From: Amphritea balenae
GTDB lineage: Bacteria > Pseudomonadota > Gammaproteobacteria > Pseudomonadales > Balneatricaceae
Reading direction: 5' to 3'
Length of the DNA: 64,000 nucleotides
Assembly: GCF_003858655.1 (NCBI RefSeq)
Contig: NZ_RQXV01000003.1
Location: forward strand, 1 to 64,000
A program made the position numbers and the translations under genes. Within the stretch, counting starts at the first letter, position 1, and every line of letters begins with the position of its first letter. This document shows, in pieces, positions 52,673 to 61,865 of the stretch. Under the pieces are notes generated by a model, which saw only the letters and a program-made list of their open reading frames with translations, was not told the origin of the DNA and searched no databases.

Positions 52673-54205
52673 TTAAAGCGCAACGTTCAGCGCCCTGATC
52701 GTCTGCATATTAATATACTCATCTACAGGTAGCTCATTCGCCTCCTGAAATGCATTAACCGCAGCCATTGTTTCAAGCCCTATTACACCGTCGATACGAC
52801 CCGGATCAAAGCCTTCGGCTAACAATGCTTTTTGAATCTGGGCAATATTGGTCAGCGTCATATTGGTATCACAAAGAATAGAGCGCCACTCCATGAAACC
52901 CTCTGCCTCAAGTTTACTCAGACTAACAGTCTCGTACTCTGCCGGTATTTCAGTCCGCATCTCTTGTGCATCGGCAACCAGTTTACGTACTTCGACTGTC
53001 TCGTATTGAGCTGGGATCTCGGTCCGTTCAAAACCGGCTTTCTTAACCACGACAGTCCGCTTAATCGTTTCATACTTCGCAGGAATTTCAGTCAGGCAGA
53101 TCTTATTACCGGTACGGGTATGGGTTGGCTGAGTCCGGTCATGCACTTCATGCCAGACAAATTTTGCGTCTGCTGTTTTGCGTGTCAAAGCAACATCGGA
53201 GTACTGGGCAGGCACGGTATTACGCTCTTCTCGCGCTTCAGAAACCAGCTCCTGGGTTTTAACGGTTTCATAGACTGCAGGTATCTCTACCTTACGAGTC
53301 GTTGCTGGTGAGACCAACACACGCTTAGACAAAGTTTTATAGGTCGCCGGGACATCAACCAGGCACATAATCTCTCCGGTGGCAGCATCGATCTTCTGTA
53401 TCGGTCCGGTACCTTTTTTCCACACGGTATGGGCTGGCACATCAATGACCTGCTCAGTGATGGTTTCATACTTAGCCGGCACCTTTTCTAGGCGGCTACT
53501 CGCTTCTTTAACCAACACTTGCTTTTCAACCCAACGATATTCAGCAGCAATAGCTTTCACTTCATCATATGCTTCACGGGTGAGGACTGATTCATTTACC
53601 TGTTCGAATGTTGAAGGCAGGTAATGTTCATGAAAACACATACCCGGCTCAGCCAGGCTCAGATCAATACCATGATCAGTTGCTGCGGCCAGTAGATTTG
53701 AACTTGCAGGCGCACTCTTCCTATCCCGGTCTATACGCCATACACGTTCAGCTTCCCGTACCAGTTTCTGTTCAGATACTGAATCGTACTGAGCCGGTAC
53801 GGGCGTCATTTTATAGCTGGCAGCCTGGGTTAACAGAGTTTCCTGTACCGTTTCATAACGTGCAGGAATAATTTCAATCTGTTCGCTCGCTTCTTTTACT
53901 AATACGGTGTTTGTATAGTTTTTATATTGGGGTTCGACCCAAACCCGGGCATAACACTCACCAGACTTCGCTGCGGGGGGAAGCAGCAGATCTGAAGATT
54001 GCTCTCCTTTCATTGCCATATCATTGAGCTCCGCCTCACGACGAGCGAGCTCTTTTTCCTTAGCAACCAGGGTTTGATTGCGTTGTTCAAGTTCGGCAGC
54101 TGAAAACTGAGAAACAGGCTGGCTGGTATTCGAACTACAAGCGGCTAGAAATAGTGCGGCTGATAATGTTGATAATTGTACGGTCGTACGACGGGAAATA
54201 CGCAT
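52673..54205 (-). CDS. Repeat-rich lipoprotein with a C-terminal peptidoglycan-binding domain
   Basis: The 510-residue protein has a signal with lipobox LAAC (Cys 23), then a coiled-coil segment (about 38-66). A central region holds four blocks of roughly 90 residues, each starting with a Cys (CYARVWVEP, CFHEHYLPS, CLVDVPATY, CLTEIPAKY) and ending with a Trp (VWRIDRD, VWKKGTG, VWHEVHD, EWRSILC). Each block contains three units of about 24 residues of the form (V/I)PAxYETVxxxxLVxxA. Residues about 445-510 are a peptidoglycan-binding domain (IQKALLAEGFDPGRIDGVIG). Four Cys-started blocks suggest inter-block disulfides. Probable outer-membrane or periplasmic wall-linked scaffold; family not recognised. 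Confidence 0.75.
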   Translation of the reverse strand: MRISRRTTVQLSTLSAALFLAACSSNTSQPVSQFSAAELEQRNQTLVAKEKELARREAELNDMAMKGEQSSDLLLPPAAKSGECYARVWVEPQYKNYTNTVLVKEASEQIEIIPARYETVQETLLTQAASYKMTPVPAQYDSVSEQKLVREAERVWRIDRDRKSAPASSNLLAAATDHGIDLSLAEPGMCFHEHYLPSTFEQVNESVLTREAYDEVKAIAAEYRWVEKQVLVKEASSRLEKVPAKYETITEQVIDVPAHTVWKKGTGPIQKIDAATGEIMCLVDVPATYKTLSKRVLVSPATTRKVEIPAVYETVKTQELVSEAREERNTVPAQYSDVALTRKTADAKFVWHEVHDRTQPTHTRTGNKICLTEIPAKYETIKRTVVVKKAGFERTEIPAQYETVEVRKLVADAQEMRTEIPAEYETVSLSKLEAEGFMEWRSILCDTNMTLTNIAQIQKALLAEGFDPGRIDGVIGLETMAAVNAFQEANELPVDEYINMQTIRALNVAL

Positions 54206-54592
54206 ACATCCTCCTTGATGCTTTGATATCTTCCTTGATAGGCTTTCAATATACAGAAACCGGCTAAAAAGTCTAATACTGTCCGAGAAACAATTATTCT
54301 ATCGTCAGCTGTTTATTTATCCCCCCTCCTCTCCTTCATCAATTGATCGACTACACTAAGGTAATCAATCATTTGGGGTATCACTCCATTAACCCATTAG
54401 GCGAGTAGAGGAGTTAGCCAGACCTATAGCAAACAGGGAAATATTCGCGGTAAACCGCCGTACTCAGAATTGAGACAGTTTTACCATATGAGCGATACAG
54501 GGTAGTTAAATGCAGCAGCTAAAACTAGGTCGGGCACGACAATTCAGCGCTTAACCTTCAGTCAACGAATGCCGACATTAGAGGTAAACGAT
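54206..54592. other. Intergenic region before the PA2779-type gene
   Basis: No gene with support. Contains presumed divergent promoters for the repeat lipoprotein and the PA2779/PA2778-type pair. No clear operator or RNA feature was seen. Confidence 0.45.
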
Positions 54593-55000
54593 ATGATGAA
54601 AGCTACATCGCTACAACATACCTGGATTGCAAAGTTTCTGATCGGTCTGGTATTGCTATTAGGATTGCAGACTATGTCTGTCAATGCTGCGATCATTCCA
54701 ACCGATACTGTTATTCAAACTGAACAACAGCAATTTACCAAACAAGACCTGCTACAAAAACTGGAATCGGCAGAGCTACAACAACAACTGCTTGAGATGG
54801 GAGTAGATCCGCAGATACTGGAAGAGCGTATCGCCAGCCTGACACCCGCGGAGATCAGTGATCTTAATAACCAGCTCGAACAACAACCCGCCGGTGAAGG
54901 CTTTATCGGGTTGGCAGCCTTCCTGTTTGTAGTATTCATCATTACGGATGCACTCTGCGCCACGGATCTATTCAGTTTTGTTAACTGCATTAACCGCTAG
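54593..55000 (+). CDS. PA2779 family small membrane/secreted protein
   Basis: The 135-residue protein from the ATG at 54593 (GAGG eight bases upstream) has a signal-like segment (LIGLVLLLGLQTMSVNA) and a Gln/Glu-rich helical middle (EQQQFTKQDLLQKLESAELQ) with the RIASLTPAEISDLNNQLEQQP motif. A C-terminal hydrophobic segment (IGLAAFLFVVFIITDALC) follows. This matches the PA2779-type family of unknown function, always paired with a PA2778-type cysteine peptidase, as here. The two genes overlap by 53 bases. Confidence 0.8.
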   Translation: MMKATSLQHTWIAKFLIGLVLLLGLQTMSVNAAIIPTDTVIQTEQQQFTKQDLLQKLESAELQQQLLEMGVDPQILEERIASLTPAEISDLNNQLEQQPAGEGFIGLAAFLFVVFIITDALCATDLFSFVNCINR

Positions 55001-55982
55001 GTTCTGCTCTGCACTTCTGTTGTTCATCAGCCTGTTGCTGATAACAGGCTGCAGCAGTAATCCGATGATGCTTAACCAGCTGAGTTCTGAAACTCAGCTG
55101 CAAGGCACAGCTGAACTACAAGGGCTTGCATATTTTCCTCAGGAAGAAGATCAGTGTGGACCGGCCTCGCTGGCCACAATGCTGGCCTTTAATGGTATTT
55201 CCGTCACCCCGGAACAGCTTAAGCCACAACTCTACATCCCCGGTAAAGGTGGAACCCTGCAAGTTGAGCTGGTTGCAAGAACCCGGCAGTATGGTCTGAT
55301 TCCCTATCAAATCAAACCGGAACTATCTGAACTGCTAAAAGAGCTTGATGTCGGCCATCCGGTACTGGTAATGCAAAATCTGGGCTATAGCTGGATGCCA
55401 CAATGGCATTTTGCAATTGCTTTTGGCTACGATCTTAAACAGCAAGTTCTGTTACTTCGTTCAGGTCCGGACAGAAGATACAGCACCGATCTGACTCTGT
55501 TTGTTAAAACCTGGCAGCGAGCGGATAACTGGGCGCTGGTCATTCTACCGCCGGATAAACTACCGGCCAGCGCTGAGATTTTCCGATATATGCAGGCAGC
55601 CAGTCCTCTGGAACAGCTGGGCTTACAAGAGCCAGCCAGAATCGCATATCAAAGTGCAGCGGAACGCTGGCCAGACAGTGCTACACCTCAAATGGGACTA
55701 GGCAATATCAGTTATGCCAGACAGCAGTATCGCCTCGCTACAACCCATTTCAGTCGCTATATTAAGCATTCGGCAACTCCAGCGCCCGGCTGGAATAATC
55801 TGGCCTACGCATTAAATGGAGTGGGCTGCCCGGAAGCGGCGTTAAAAGCGATAAGGTGTGCTCTGTCTATAGCGCCGGGCAATCCCGTTTATAAAGAAAG
55901 CCTGCAAGAACTCAGTGAGACTTTGACTGACAACAGTACCGATCACCGCTGCCCGATACCTGAGTGTATCGGAACAGACTAA
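54948..55982 (+). CDS. PA2778 family C39-like cysteine peptidase lipoprotein
   Basis: The 344-residue protein has a long signal with lipobox (LLLITGC), a C39-like papain-fold domain with catalytic Cys in EDQCGPASLATML (near residue 70) and His in PQWHFAIAFGYD. A C-terminal TPR-like helical part follows (EPARIAYQSAAERWPDSA, LGNISYARQQYRLATTHFSRYI). It should act in the periplasm. ATG at 54948 overlaps the upstream gene by 53 bases; no later start fits the signal peptide. Substrate and role are unknown in the family. Confidence 0.85.
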   Translation: MHSAPRIYSVLLTALTARFCSALLLFISLLLITGCSSNPMMLNQLSSETQLQGTAELQGLAYFPQEEDQCGPASLATMLAFNGISVTPEQLKPQLYIPGKGGTLQVELVARTRQYGLIPYQIKPELSELLKELDVGHPVLVMQNLGYSWMPQWHFAIAFGYDLKQQVLLLRSGPDRRYSTDLTLFVKTWQRADNWALVILPPDKLPASAEIFRYMQAASPLEQLGLQEPARIAYQSAAERWPDSATPQMGLGNISYARQQYRLATTHFSRYIKHSATPAPGWNNLAYALNGVGCPEAALKAIRCALSIAPGNPVYKESLQELSETLTDNSTDHRCPIPECIGTD

Positions 55983-56021
55983 AAGCGGACAAAAGACAGA
56001 CGACCAGCCCCTTACCTGCAC

Positions 56022-56050
56022 AAAAAAGCCAGCAAGTAAGCTGGCTTTTT
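56022..56050. terminator. Terminator between the PA2778-type gene and nosL
   Basis: AAAAAAGCCAGC-aagtaa-GCTGGCTTTTT between convergent genes. Confidence 0.88.
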
Positions 56051-56065
56051 ATATTGCTGAGCTGA

Positions 56066-56599
56066 TTACTCTGCAGGCAATGATTTATTGGTACGCAGAC
56101 TATTCATGCTGACCAGCACGTCTAACGTAATCTGATCAAAACTATAGACATCACCACCTTCAGACTGGGCAAAAGCATCAGCATCGGCACGCTTAGAGAA
56201 ACTGGCTAAAGTTGGCCCCATCGCTCCTTTCTTACCATGGCCAATCACATAGAATGCCTGTTTTGCATCAATGTAGGTTTCTTCGTCCGGATGATCCCAG
56301 GGCGTCACCGCCATATCGTGGACATAAGCTTCCTGAATATTATGCTGATTCTCAGGATCAACAATAAACGCAAACATGTCACGGGTTGAACAGAAACGCA
56401 TATTGCCATTCAGACCACGGGAATAAAGCTGGCCTTTAGGTCCCGGGTAATTAGTTATGATCATGCCACACAAGTGACACTCTTCACCGCTTTCGATGGC
56501 AATCGCCTGACGCACAACATCGACTTTTTCCTCTTCACCGCAGCCCGCAAGGAACCCTAAAGGCAGTACGATAAGGATCAGTTTCAGCCAGTTTTTCAT
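56066..56599 (-). CDS. nosL: NosL, copper-binding lipoprotein
   Basis: The 177-residue lipoprotein (lipobox FLAGC) has the NosL metal motif ECHLCGMII near residue 40-48, where the Cys and Met ligate copper, and later YSFDQITLDVLV. It delivers copper for NosZ centre assembly at the periplasmic membrane. Last gene of the nos operon, overlapping nosY by one base (TAATG). Confidence 0.93.
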   Translation of the reverse strand: MKNWLKLILIVLPLGFLAGCGEEEKVDVVRQAIAIESGEECHLCGMIITNYPGPKGQLYSRGLNGNMRFCSTRDMFAFIVDPENQHNIQEAYVHDMAVTPWDHPDEETYIDAKQAFYVIGHGKKGAMGPTLASFSKRADADAFAQSEGGDVYSFDQITLDVLVSMNSLRTNKSLPAE

Positions 56600-57426
56600 T
56601 ACAGACCCCGCTTATTAAAGATCGCCATTGCCAGACTCACTGGTAGCGCCAGCCAGATCAGTAGTCCGCCAAACAGCGATGCGGTAGAGAACTGAGTTTG
56701 TTGGGCTATCGCCATCAGTCCGGTTAGATTCTGATCGGCAAAATAGGTGATATTTACCAGGCGGAAGATATCAGTCGGATTCAGTAACAGCAGGTATGGG
56801 AACAGTGTTTCATCTACATTACCTTGCGTAGTCACCAGCATTCCCAACAGACCCAGATCAAAAACCAGCACAAAGATAAACCAGGTGATCAGCGCAATAC
56901 CCGCCGCTTTAGACTTCTCGGAAACCGATGCACTGATCACATAAGCGATCGCGATAAAGACCCAACCCAGCAACATGGCAGAGAAGATAAACACGGCATA
57001 AGGCCCGATCAACTCCCCCCAGGTAGTTGTACCTGAGAAGATCCCCATCATCAGCGCAGAAGAACCAAAGCCGATCAGGGTTGAGAAGGCCATGACAGCA
57101 CCCTGGCCTACCATTTTTCCTAGCAGCAGCTGCCAGCGAGATAACGGATAGGTCATCAACAACAGTAAAGTACCGTTTTCATCCTCACCGACAACACCAT
57201 CATAAGCCAGCATCAGAGCTATCAATGGAATGATAAATACCGCCAAACTGGCCAGACTAACAATGGTGGTAGACAGCGACGTGAAGCCTACTTTACCGGC
57301 AGCCGCAGCGCCGAAATACGCCAGACCAATGGCCAGTACGGCGAAGATAATACAGATAGAAAGCACCCAGCGATTGCGCAGGCCGTCATGAAACTCTTTG
57401 TTAGCAACCGTCAATATCGCGCTCAT
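56599..57426 (-). CDS. nosY: NosY, ABC permease of the copper/sulfur maturation transporter
   Basis: The 275-residue protein has six predicted membrane helices and begins MSAILTVANKEFHDGLRNRW, a NosY-type start; ending LVSLAMAIFNKRGL-like. It forms the transmembrane part of NosDFY, which matures the CuZ centre of NosZ, probably by moving a sulfur species. Overlaps nosF by four bases (ATGA). Confidence 0.93.
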   Translation of the reverse strand: MSAILTVANKEFHDGLRNRWVLSICIIFAVLAIGLAYFGAAAAGKVGFTSLSTTIVSLASLAVFIIPLIALMLAYDGVVGEDENGTLLLLMTYPLSRWQLLLGKMVGQGAVMAFSTLIGFGSSALMMGIFSGTTTWGELIGPYAVFIFSAMLLGWVFIAIAYVISASVSEKSKAAGIALITWFIFVLVFDLGLLGMLVTTQGNVDETLFPYLLLLNPTDIFRLVNITYFADQNLTGLMAIAQQTQFSTASLFGGLLIWLALPVSLAMAIFNKRGL

Positions 57427-58361
57427 TGGGCGGCCTCCTGAATAGCACTCACACCGTTACCGGTATGGGACTCAATAAAGTGGGTATACAGATCTTCCAG
57501 TGATGGTAAGTGGATATCCAGATTCTCTAATCCCTGCAGGCCTACCAATTGTTGCATTGCGCTCATTTTTTCTGTCAATGGAACGTCCAGACGGGTTCCC
57601 AGCTCATCGTGGGTCGCTTTGGCAGCCAGAGAATCCGGTAATGCCAAACCACTACCCTGAAGGTGGAAAGTCGCTGGCAGATCCGCCTGATGGCGCAGGT
57701 CATTAATACTGCCCTCTGCCAACAAATTACCCTGCCCCAGAATGAGTGCCCGATCGATATATTTTTCTACCCCCGGCAACACATGTGAACAGAGAATAAC
57801 CGTACAACCCTGCTCTTTCAGTTGTTCGATACGGCGATAAAAATCCTGAGTCGCGATCGGATCTAAACCAACGGTTGGTTCATCTAACAGCAGAAGTTTA
57901 GGTTCACCCAGCAATGCCTGAGCCAGGCCCAAACGTTGGCGCATCCCTTTTGAGTAGGTTTTTACCCGGCGCTTACCCGCCTGACTGAGTCCAACCTGAT
58001 CCAAAAGGCTCAAACAGTTCTTTTTAGAAACACCTTTTAGACGTGCAAAATATTGCAACACTTCTAAGCCGGTTAACTGATCATAAAAACTGACATTCTC
58101 TTGCAGGAAGCCCAGCTTACGACGCAGGTTTCTCGCCTCCGACTGGGTTGGATCCTCACCAAACACTTTAACCTGGCCAGAGGTCGCGCCTATAAGACCC
58201 AAAATAAGTTTAATGGTGGTGGTCTTCCCCGCACCATTATGACCAAACAGGCCCAATACTTCGCCTTCACGGATCTCAAGATTTAGCTTATTCAGCGCGC
58301 TGACGCCCTGATATTTTTTTTCAACTTGCTGCAATTCAACAATGTTTATCGCACTACTCAT
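57423..58361 (-). CDS. nosF: NosF, ATP-binding subunit
   Basis: The 312-residue ABC ATPase has Walker A GHNGAGKTT near residue 39, the signature YSKGMRQRLGLAQ near 139 and Walker B LLLLDEPTVGLD near 160. A C-terminal extension of about 80 residues follows the ATPase fold. It powers NosY. Starts one base after the nosD stop. Confidence 0.95.
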   Translation of the reverse strand: MSSAINIVELQQVEKKYQGVSALNKLNLEIREGEVLGLFGHNGAGKTTTIKLILGLIGATSGQVKVFGEDPTQSEARNLRRKLGFLQENVSFYDQLTGLEVLQYFARLKGVSKKNCLSLLDQVGLSQAGKRRVKTYSKGMRQRLGLAQALLGEPKLLLLDEPTVGLDPIATQDFYRRIEQLKEQGCTVILCSHVLPGVEKYIDRALILGQGNLLAEGSINDLRHQADLPATFHLQGSGLALPDSLAAKATHDELGTRLDVPLTEKMSAMQQLVGLQGLENLDIHLPSLEDLYTHFIESHTGNGVSAIQEAAQ

Positions 58362-58362
58362 A

Positions 58363-59742
58363 TCAATTCTCTACCAACTGTGCGCTGTTCGGCTCCGGCT
58401 GTACAGCTGAACCATAAAAAGCTTCCGGAACGGTCATTAATGGATAACTATCAACAACCCCTTCGGACTTCAATACCGGAAACTGACGCTGAACCCAGCG
58501 CAGGGTTTCTACTGCGGGACTGTTCAACAACAGCTTTGCAGAAGGAAATTTCCACAATAACCGATCGACGCTATCGTTTGGCTCGTATTCAACATCACCA
58601 ATACCATCGCTATCCATATCCCAGCCCAGGTAATCGCTCCAGAAGTTACCTACACCATCTTTGGACCAGTCCTGAGGCCGGGTTGCCACATACTTAACCT
58701 GTTCCTTGTTACTGATAAAAGCATTACCACTGAGCACATTATCTTCAGAACCCGCCGTCAGGTGGATCCCCATATCACTCTCGGCGAACAGGTTATCGCG
58801 AATATCATTGAACAGGGAGTTATAGATAAACAGCGCTTTACCTTCCAGACCCGCCAGGTTAGTTTTTTGTTGCATATGGGGGTTACGGTTATTTTGCACT
58901 CCCTCTACGCGGTTATCCCTGACCGTAGAGTCAGTAATGTAGTTCATCAGAATGCCGTAGTTCGCATCATTCTTTGAACGGTTACCCACCACCGTCAGGT
59001 ACTTCGACTGCATAAGCGCATAGCCGGTGCGGGTACTTTCGGTAACGTTGTCCTTCACTAAGTTGTGATAGGAATACATATAGTGAACGCCATAACGAAG
59101 GTCGTGCAGATAATTACCAATCATCTCGTTTTTGTTGCTGGTATCAATATAGATACCGTCACGGGTATGCCAGACTTCATTATTTCTGGCTGAAGTACCG
59201 GTGACATTGTACAAGTGTATTCCATTACCACGATCGGAAGAGCGCATACTCGGATCGCCCTCGATCTTGTTTGCAACTATCTGCGTCCCAGCGGCCGCAT
59301 CAACCCAGATACCAAAGCCCCCGCCTTGCAGATAGTTATTTTCTACACGGGTATTGGCCGCCCCACGGGAAACAAATACACCGGAATCCAGGGTGGTCAG
59401 ATCCACACCCCAGTTCTGAATTCTTAAATTGTGAATATAAGAGTCGGTCGAATCGACCTGCAGTACGTGGCCTTTCTTGTTGCCATCCAGCACTGCACCT
59501 TCTGAACCGGTCAGTTCAACCGTTTTAGAAAGGATAAAATTACCGTAATAGACCCCTTGCGCAAGCACAACCTGATCACCGTCCTGGGCTTTGTCCAAAA
59601 CTGTTTGCAGATCATCAGAGGGGGATACATTGATAGTGTCTGCCTGGGCAGAACTTAAGAAAACCGTACTAAGCATACAGCCTAACAAACCGCCCAGTGC
59701 TCTGTTCTTACGAGCAATCAACCGAGCATACAACAAACCCAT
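58363..59742 (-). CDS. nosD: NosD, periplasmic beta-helix maturation protein
   Basis: The 459-residue precursor has a signal peptide (about 1-34, ending SAQA) and then a right-handed parallel beta-helix with the characteristic short tandem Asn/Asp-Xaa turns (NNEVWHTRDGIYIDTSNKNE, NYLHDLRYGVHYMYSY, NNRNPHMQ). NosD binds NosFY and hands sulfur or copper to NosZ. It is separated from nosZ by 158 bases containing a large hairpin. Confidence 0.95.
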   Translation of the reverse strand: MGLLYARLIARKNRALGGLLGCMLSTVFLSSAQADTINVSPSDDLQTVLDKAQDGDQVVLAQGVYYGNFILSKTVELTGSEGAVLDGNKKGHVLQVDSTDSYIHNLRIQNWGVDLTTLDSGVFVSRGAANTRVENNYLQGGGFGIWVDAAAGTQIVANKIEGDPSMRSSDRGNGIHLYNVTGTSARNNEVWHTRDGIYIDTSNKNEMIGNYLHDLRYGVHYMYSYHNLVKDNVTESTRTGYALMQSKYLTVVGNRSKNDANYGILMNYITDSTVRDNRVEGVQNNRNPHMQQKTNLAGLEGKALFIYNSLFNDIRDNLFAESDMGIHLTAGSEDNVLSGNAFISNKEQVKYVATRPQDWSKDGVGNFWSDYLGWDMDSDGIGDVEYEPNDSVDRLLWKFPSAKLLLNSPAVETLRWVQRQFPVLKSEGVVDSYPLMTVPEAFYGSAVQPEPNSAQLVEN

Positions 59743-59820
59743 AAAGTCATTCCTATTGGGTGAAAACGTCTGGCCTGAAGCTCAACAATATCAGTACGAT
59801 AATAGCTTCAGGTCAGAATA

Positions 59821-59856
59821 GTAAGGTAGCTCACTTTATAAGCTGAGCTACCTTAC
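59821..59856 (-). other. Large perfect hairpin between nosZ and nosD
   Basis: GTAAGGTAGCTCA-ctttataagc-TGAGCTACCTTAC is a 13-bp perfect stem with a 10-base loop, immediately after nosZ on the minus strand. No T run follows, so transcripts may pass it. It probably stabilises the nosZ mRNA end and lowers nosDFYL output. Confidence 0.6.
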
Positions 59857-59900
59857 ATCAAGGTACAGATGCGACTTTAAGTAAAGTCACAGATGTAACT

Positions 59901-61811
59901 TTATGCAGGCTCAACCAGCATCCGGCCACGCATCTCCATATGAAGCGCATGACAGAACCAGTTACAGTAGTACCAATGTACACCAACCTGGTCTGCTGTA
60001 AAGGTGATAGACGCAGTCTGCTGTGGGCTGATCTCCATCTGTGCACCGTGGTTAACCATACAGAAACCGTGACTCACGTCTTCGATCTCATCCAGGTTAG
60101 TGACGATAACGGTTACTTCATCACCCTGCTTAACGGTAAACTCGTTCAGGCCGTAGTTAGGCGCAACAGAGGTCATGTAAACACGAACCTTGTTTCCGTC
60201 GCGGATAACCTTGCTGTCTTTTTCAAGAACAACACCGTCTTTTTCAGCCATCTTAACAGTGGTTGCGAAAGTCGGGTCTTTACGGTCGTACAGCTTGCGA
60301 GTCTTAACCTTAGAACGGTGAACCATCATACAGTCATGCGGTTCAGCGAACGCAGGCCCATCGTGGATCAGCTTCATTTCGTCGCCAGAGATATCGATCA
60401 GCTGATCGTTCTCAGCGTGTAGCGGGCCACACTTCAGGAAACGGTCTTTAGAGAACTTCTGCAGAGATACCAGGTACTGACCATCAGCATCACGGGTTTC
60501 ACCCATGGTAGTGTGGTTGTGACCAGGCTGATAATGTACGTCCAGCTTCTGAAGAATGTAATCTACTTTCTCACCGTTGTAGAAACGGATCGCTTTCTCA
60601 ACATCCCACTTAACTATCTGGCTGTCGATGAACACAGTAGTAAAGGCGTTACCACGACCGTCGAATGCGGTGTGTAGCGGCCCAAGGCCTAGTTCAACTT
60701 CTGCAACAACAGTGTCACGCGGCTGAATTTCATTAGCAAACAGCGCATCAAACTTATCCAGCTGGAATACAGTAACGGTTGGAGAAAGCTTACCGTTTGC
60801 AACTGCATACTTACCGCCTGGAGCCGTGTTGATACCGTGTGGGTTCTTAGGTACAGGTACGTAACGGGTCAGTTCAGAACCTTTGCGACCATCAACTACA
60901 GGTACATCAGAGCCTGGCAGAGTGATAAATTCGCCCGCTTTAACTGCGGCTTCAATACGCTCAATGTTGAAGATAACCAGGTGGTCACGTTCATTACGCA
61001 TAGAACCCGGCAGGTCAATAGCACCTTCAGAGTTGTAGCAGGTAGAGAACGCATACTTGCCGGTGTAGTCGGCATCTGTGTTATCCAGGTTACCGTCTAC
61101 AATTACCTGCCATGCAACGTCCATGGACTCAGCATCCAGACCGTTGAACATAGTGTAGTAACCTTCCACATCGTCCATATTCAGGCCGTTGTTAGGATGC
61201 GGCATACGGAATTCAGCGTTAGCGAAGATGTACTTAGTGTAAGGTACTTTCTGTACACGCAGACCGTGAATCGCCTGACAGTTTGGTACTGTCGTGATCT
61301 TGTCAGTCTTCATGATGTCACCGCGGATACGGGCAACACGAGTGTTAGCCTTATCGTTGATGAAGATGTACTTACCGTCGTAGTGACCGTCAGTCATAGA
61401 CATGTGTGGGTGGTGGCAATCACCGTTCAAAGGTGCATTTTCACCCAGAACTTCTTTAGACTCGTTAGTCAGACCCCAACCCGTTGCACTATCAACGTTG
61501 AAAACAGGAATACGCATCAACTCACGCATTGAAGGCAGGCCTAAAACACGCACCTCACCCTGATGACCACCACTCCAGAAACCGTAGTACTCATCCAGCT
61601 CGCCTGGTCCTACTATATGCTTAGCATCAGTTGATGCATGTGCTACAGATGGCATCAGAGCGCCACCCATCGTTGCACCCATAGCTGCGGCGCCACCAAC
61701 CAGAGCAGCAGAGCCACCCAGGAACAAGCGACGGCTTAGTTTCACATGCTCACTTGCCTGTGAATCTTCAGTATCGATCTCAGGAAGGTTTTTATCCTTA
61801 GGATCTATCAT
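59901..61811 (-). CDS. nosZ: Nitrous oxide reductase (clade I)
   Basis: NosZ reduces N2O to N2 in the periplasm. The 636-residue precursor (ATG at 61811, GGAG nine bases upstream) has a Tat signal with SRRLFLGG, which marks clade I. The propeller domain carries the CuZ His ligands ([31 protein letters not shown] region), and the C-terminal cupredoxin domain carries the CuA site (HGFCMVNHG, then [12 protein letters not shown]). It lies 54 bases after nosR and upstream of nosDFYL. Confidence 0.98.
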   Translation of the reverse strand: MIDPKDKNLPEIDTEDSQASEHVKLSRRLFLGGSAALVGGAAAMGATMGGALMPSVAHASTDAKHIVGPGELDEYYGFWSGGHQGEVRVLGLPSMRELMRIPVFNVDSATGWGLTNESKEVLGENAPLNGDCHHPHMSMTDGHYDGKYIFINDKANTRVARIRGDIMKTDKITTVPNCQAIHGLRVQKVPYTKYIFANAEFRMPHPNNGLNMDDVEGYYTMFNGLDAESMDVAWQVIVDGNLDNTDADYTGKYAFSTCYNSEGAIDLPGSMRNERDHLVIFNIERIEAAVKAGEFITLPGSDVPVVDGRKGSELTRYVPVPKNPHGINTAPGGKYAVANGKLSPTVTVFQLDKFDALFANEIQPRDTVVAEVELGLGPLHTAFDGRGNAFTTVFIDSQIVKWDVEKAIRFYNGEKVDYILQKLDVHYQPGHNHTTMGETRDADGQYLVSLQKFSKDRFLKCGPLHAENDQLIDISGDEMKLIHDGPAFAEPHDCMMVHRSKVKTRKLYDRKDPTFATTVKMAEKDGVVLEKDSKVIRDGNKVRVYMTSVAPNYGLNEFTVKQGDEVTVIVTNLDEIEDVSHGFCMVNHGAQMEISPQQTASITFTADQVGVHWYYCNWFCHALHMEMRGRMLVEPA

Positions 61812-61865
61812 GGTTTTGATCTCCACAAAAAATACGCCCGGCCTTATGACTAGGCGCTGTTCTAT

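Noticed and set aside
60837-61532. Plus-strand frame of 231 codons across nosZ
   Set aside because: Antisense to nosZ, no start signal, composition of a shadow frame.
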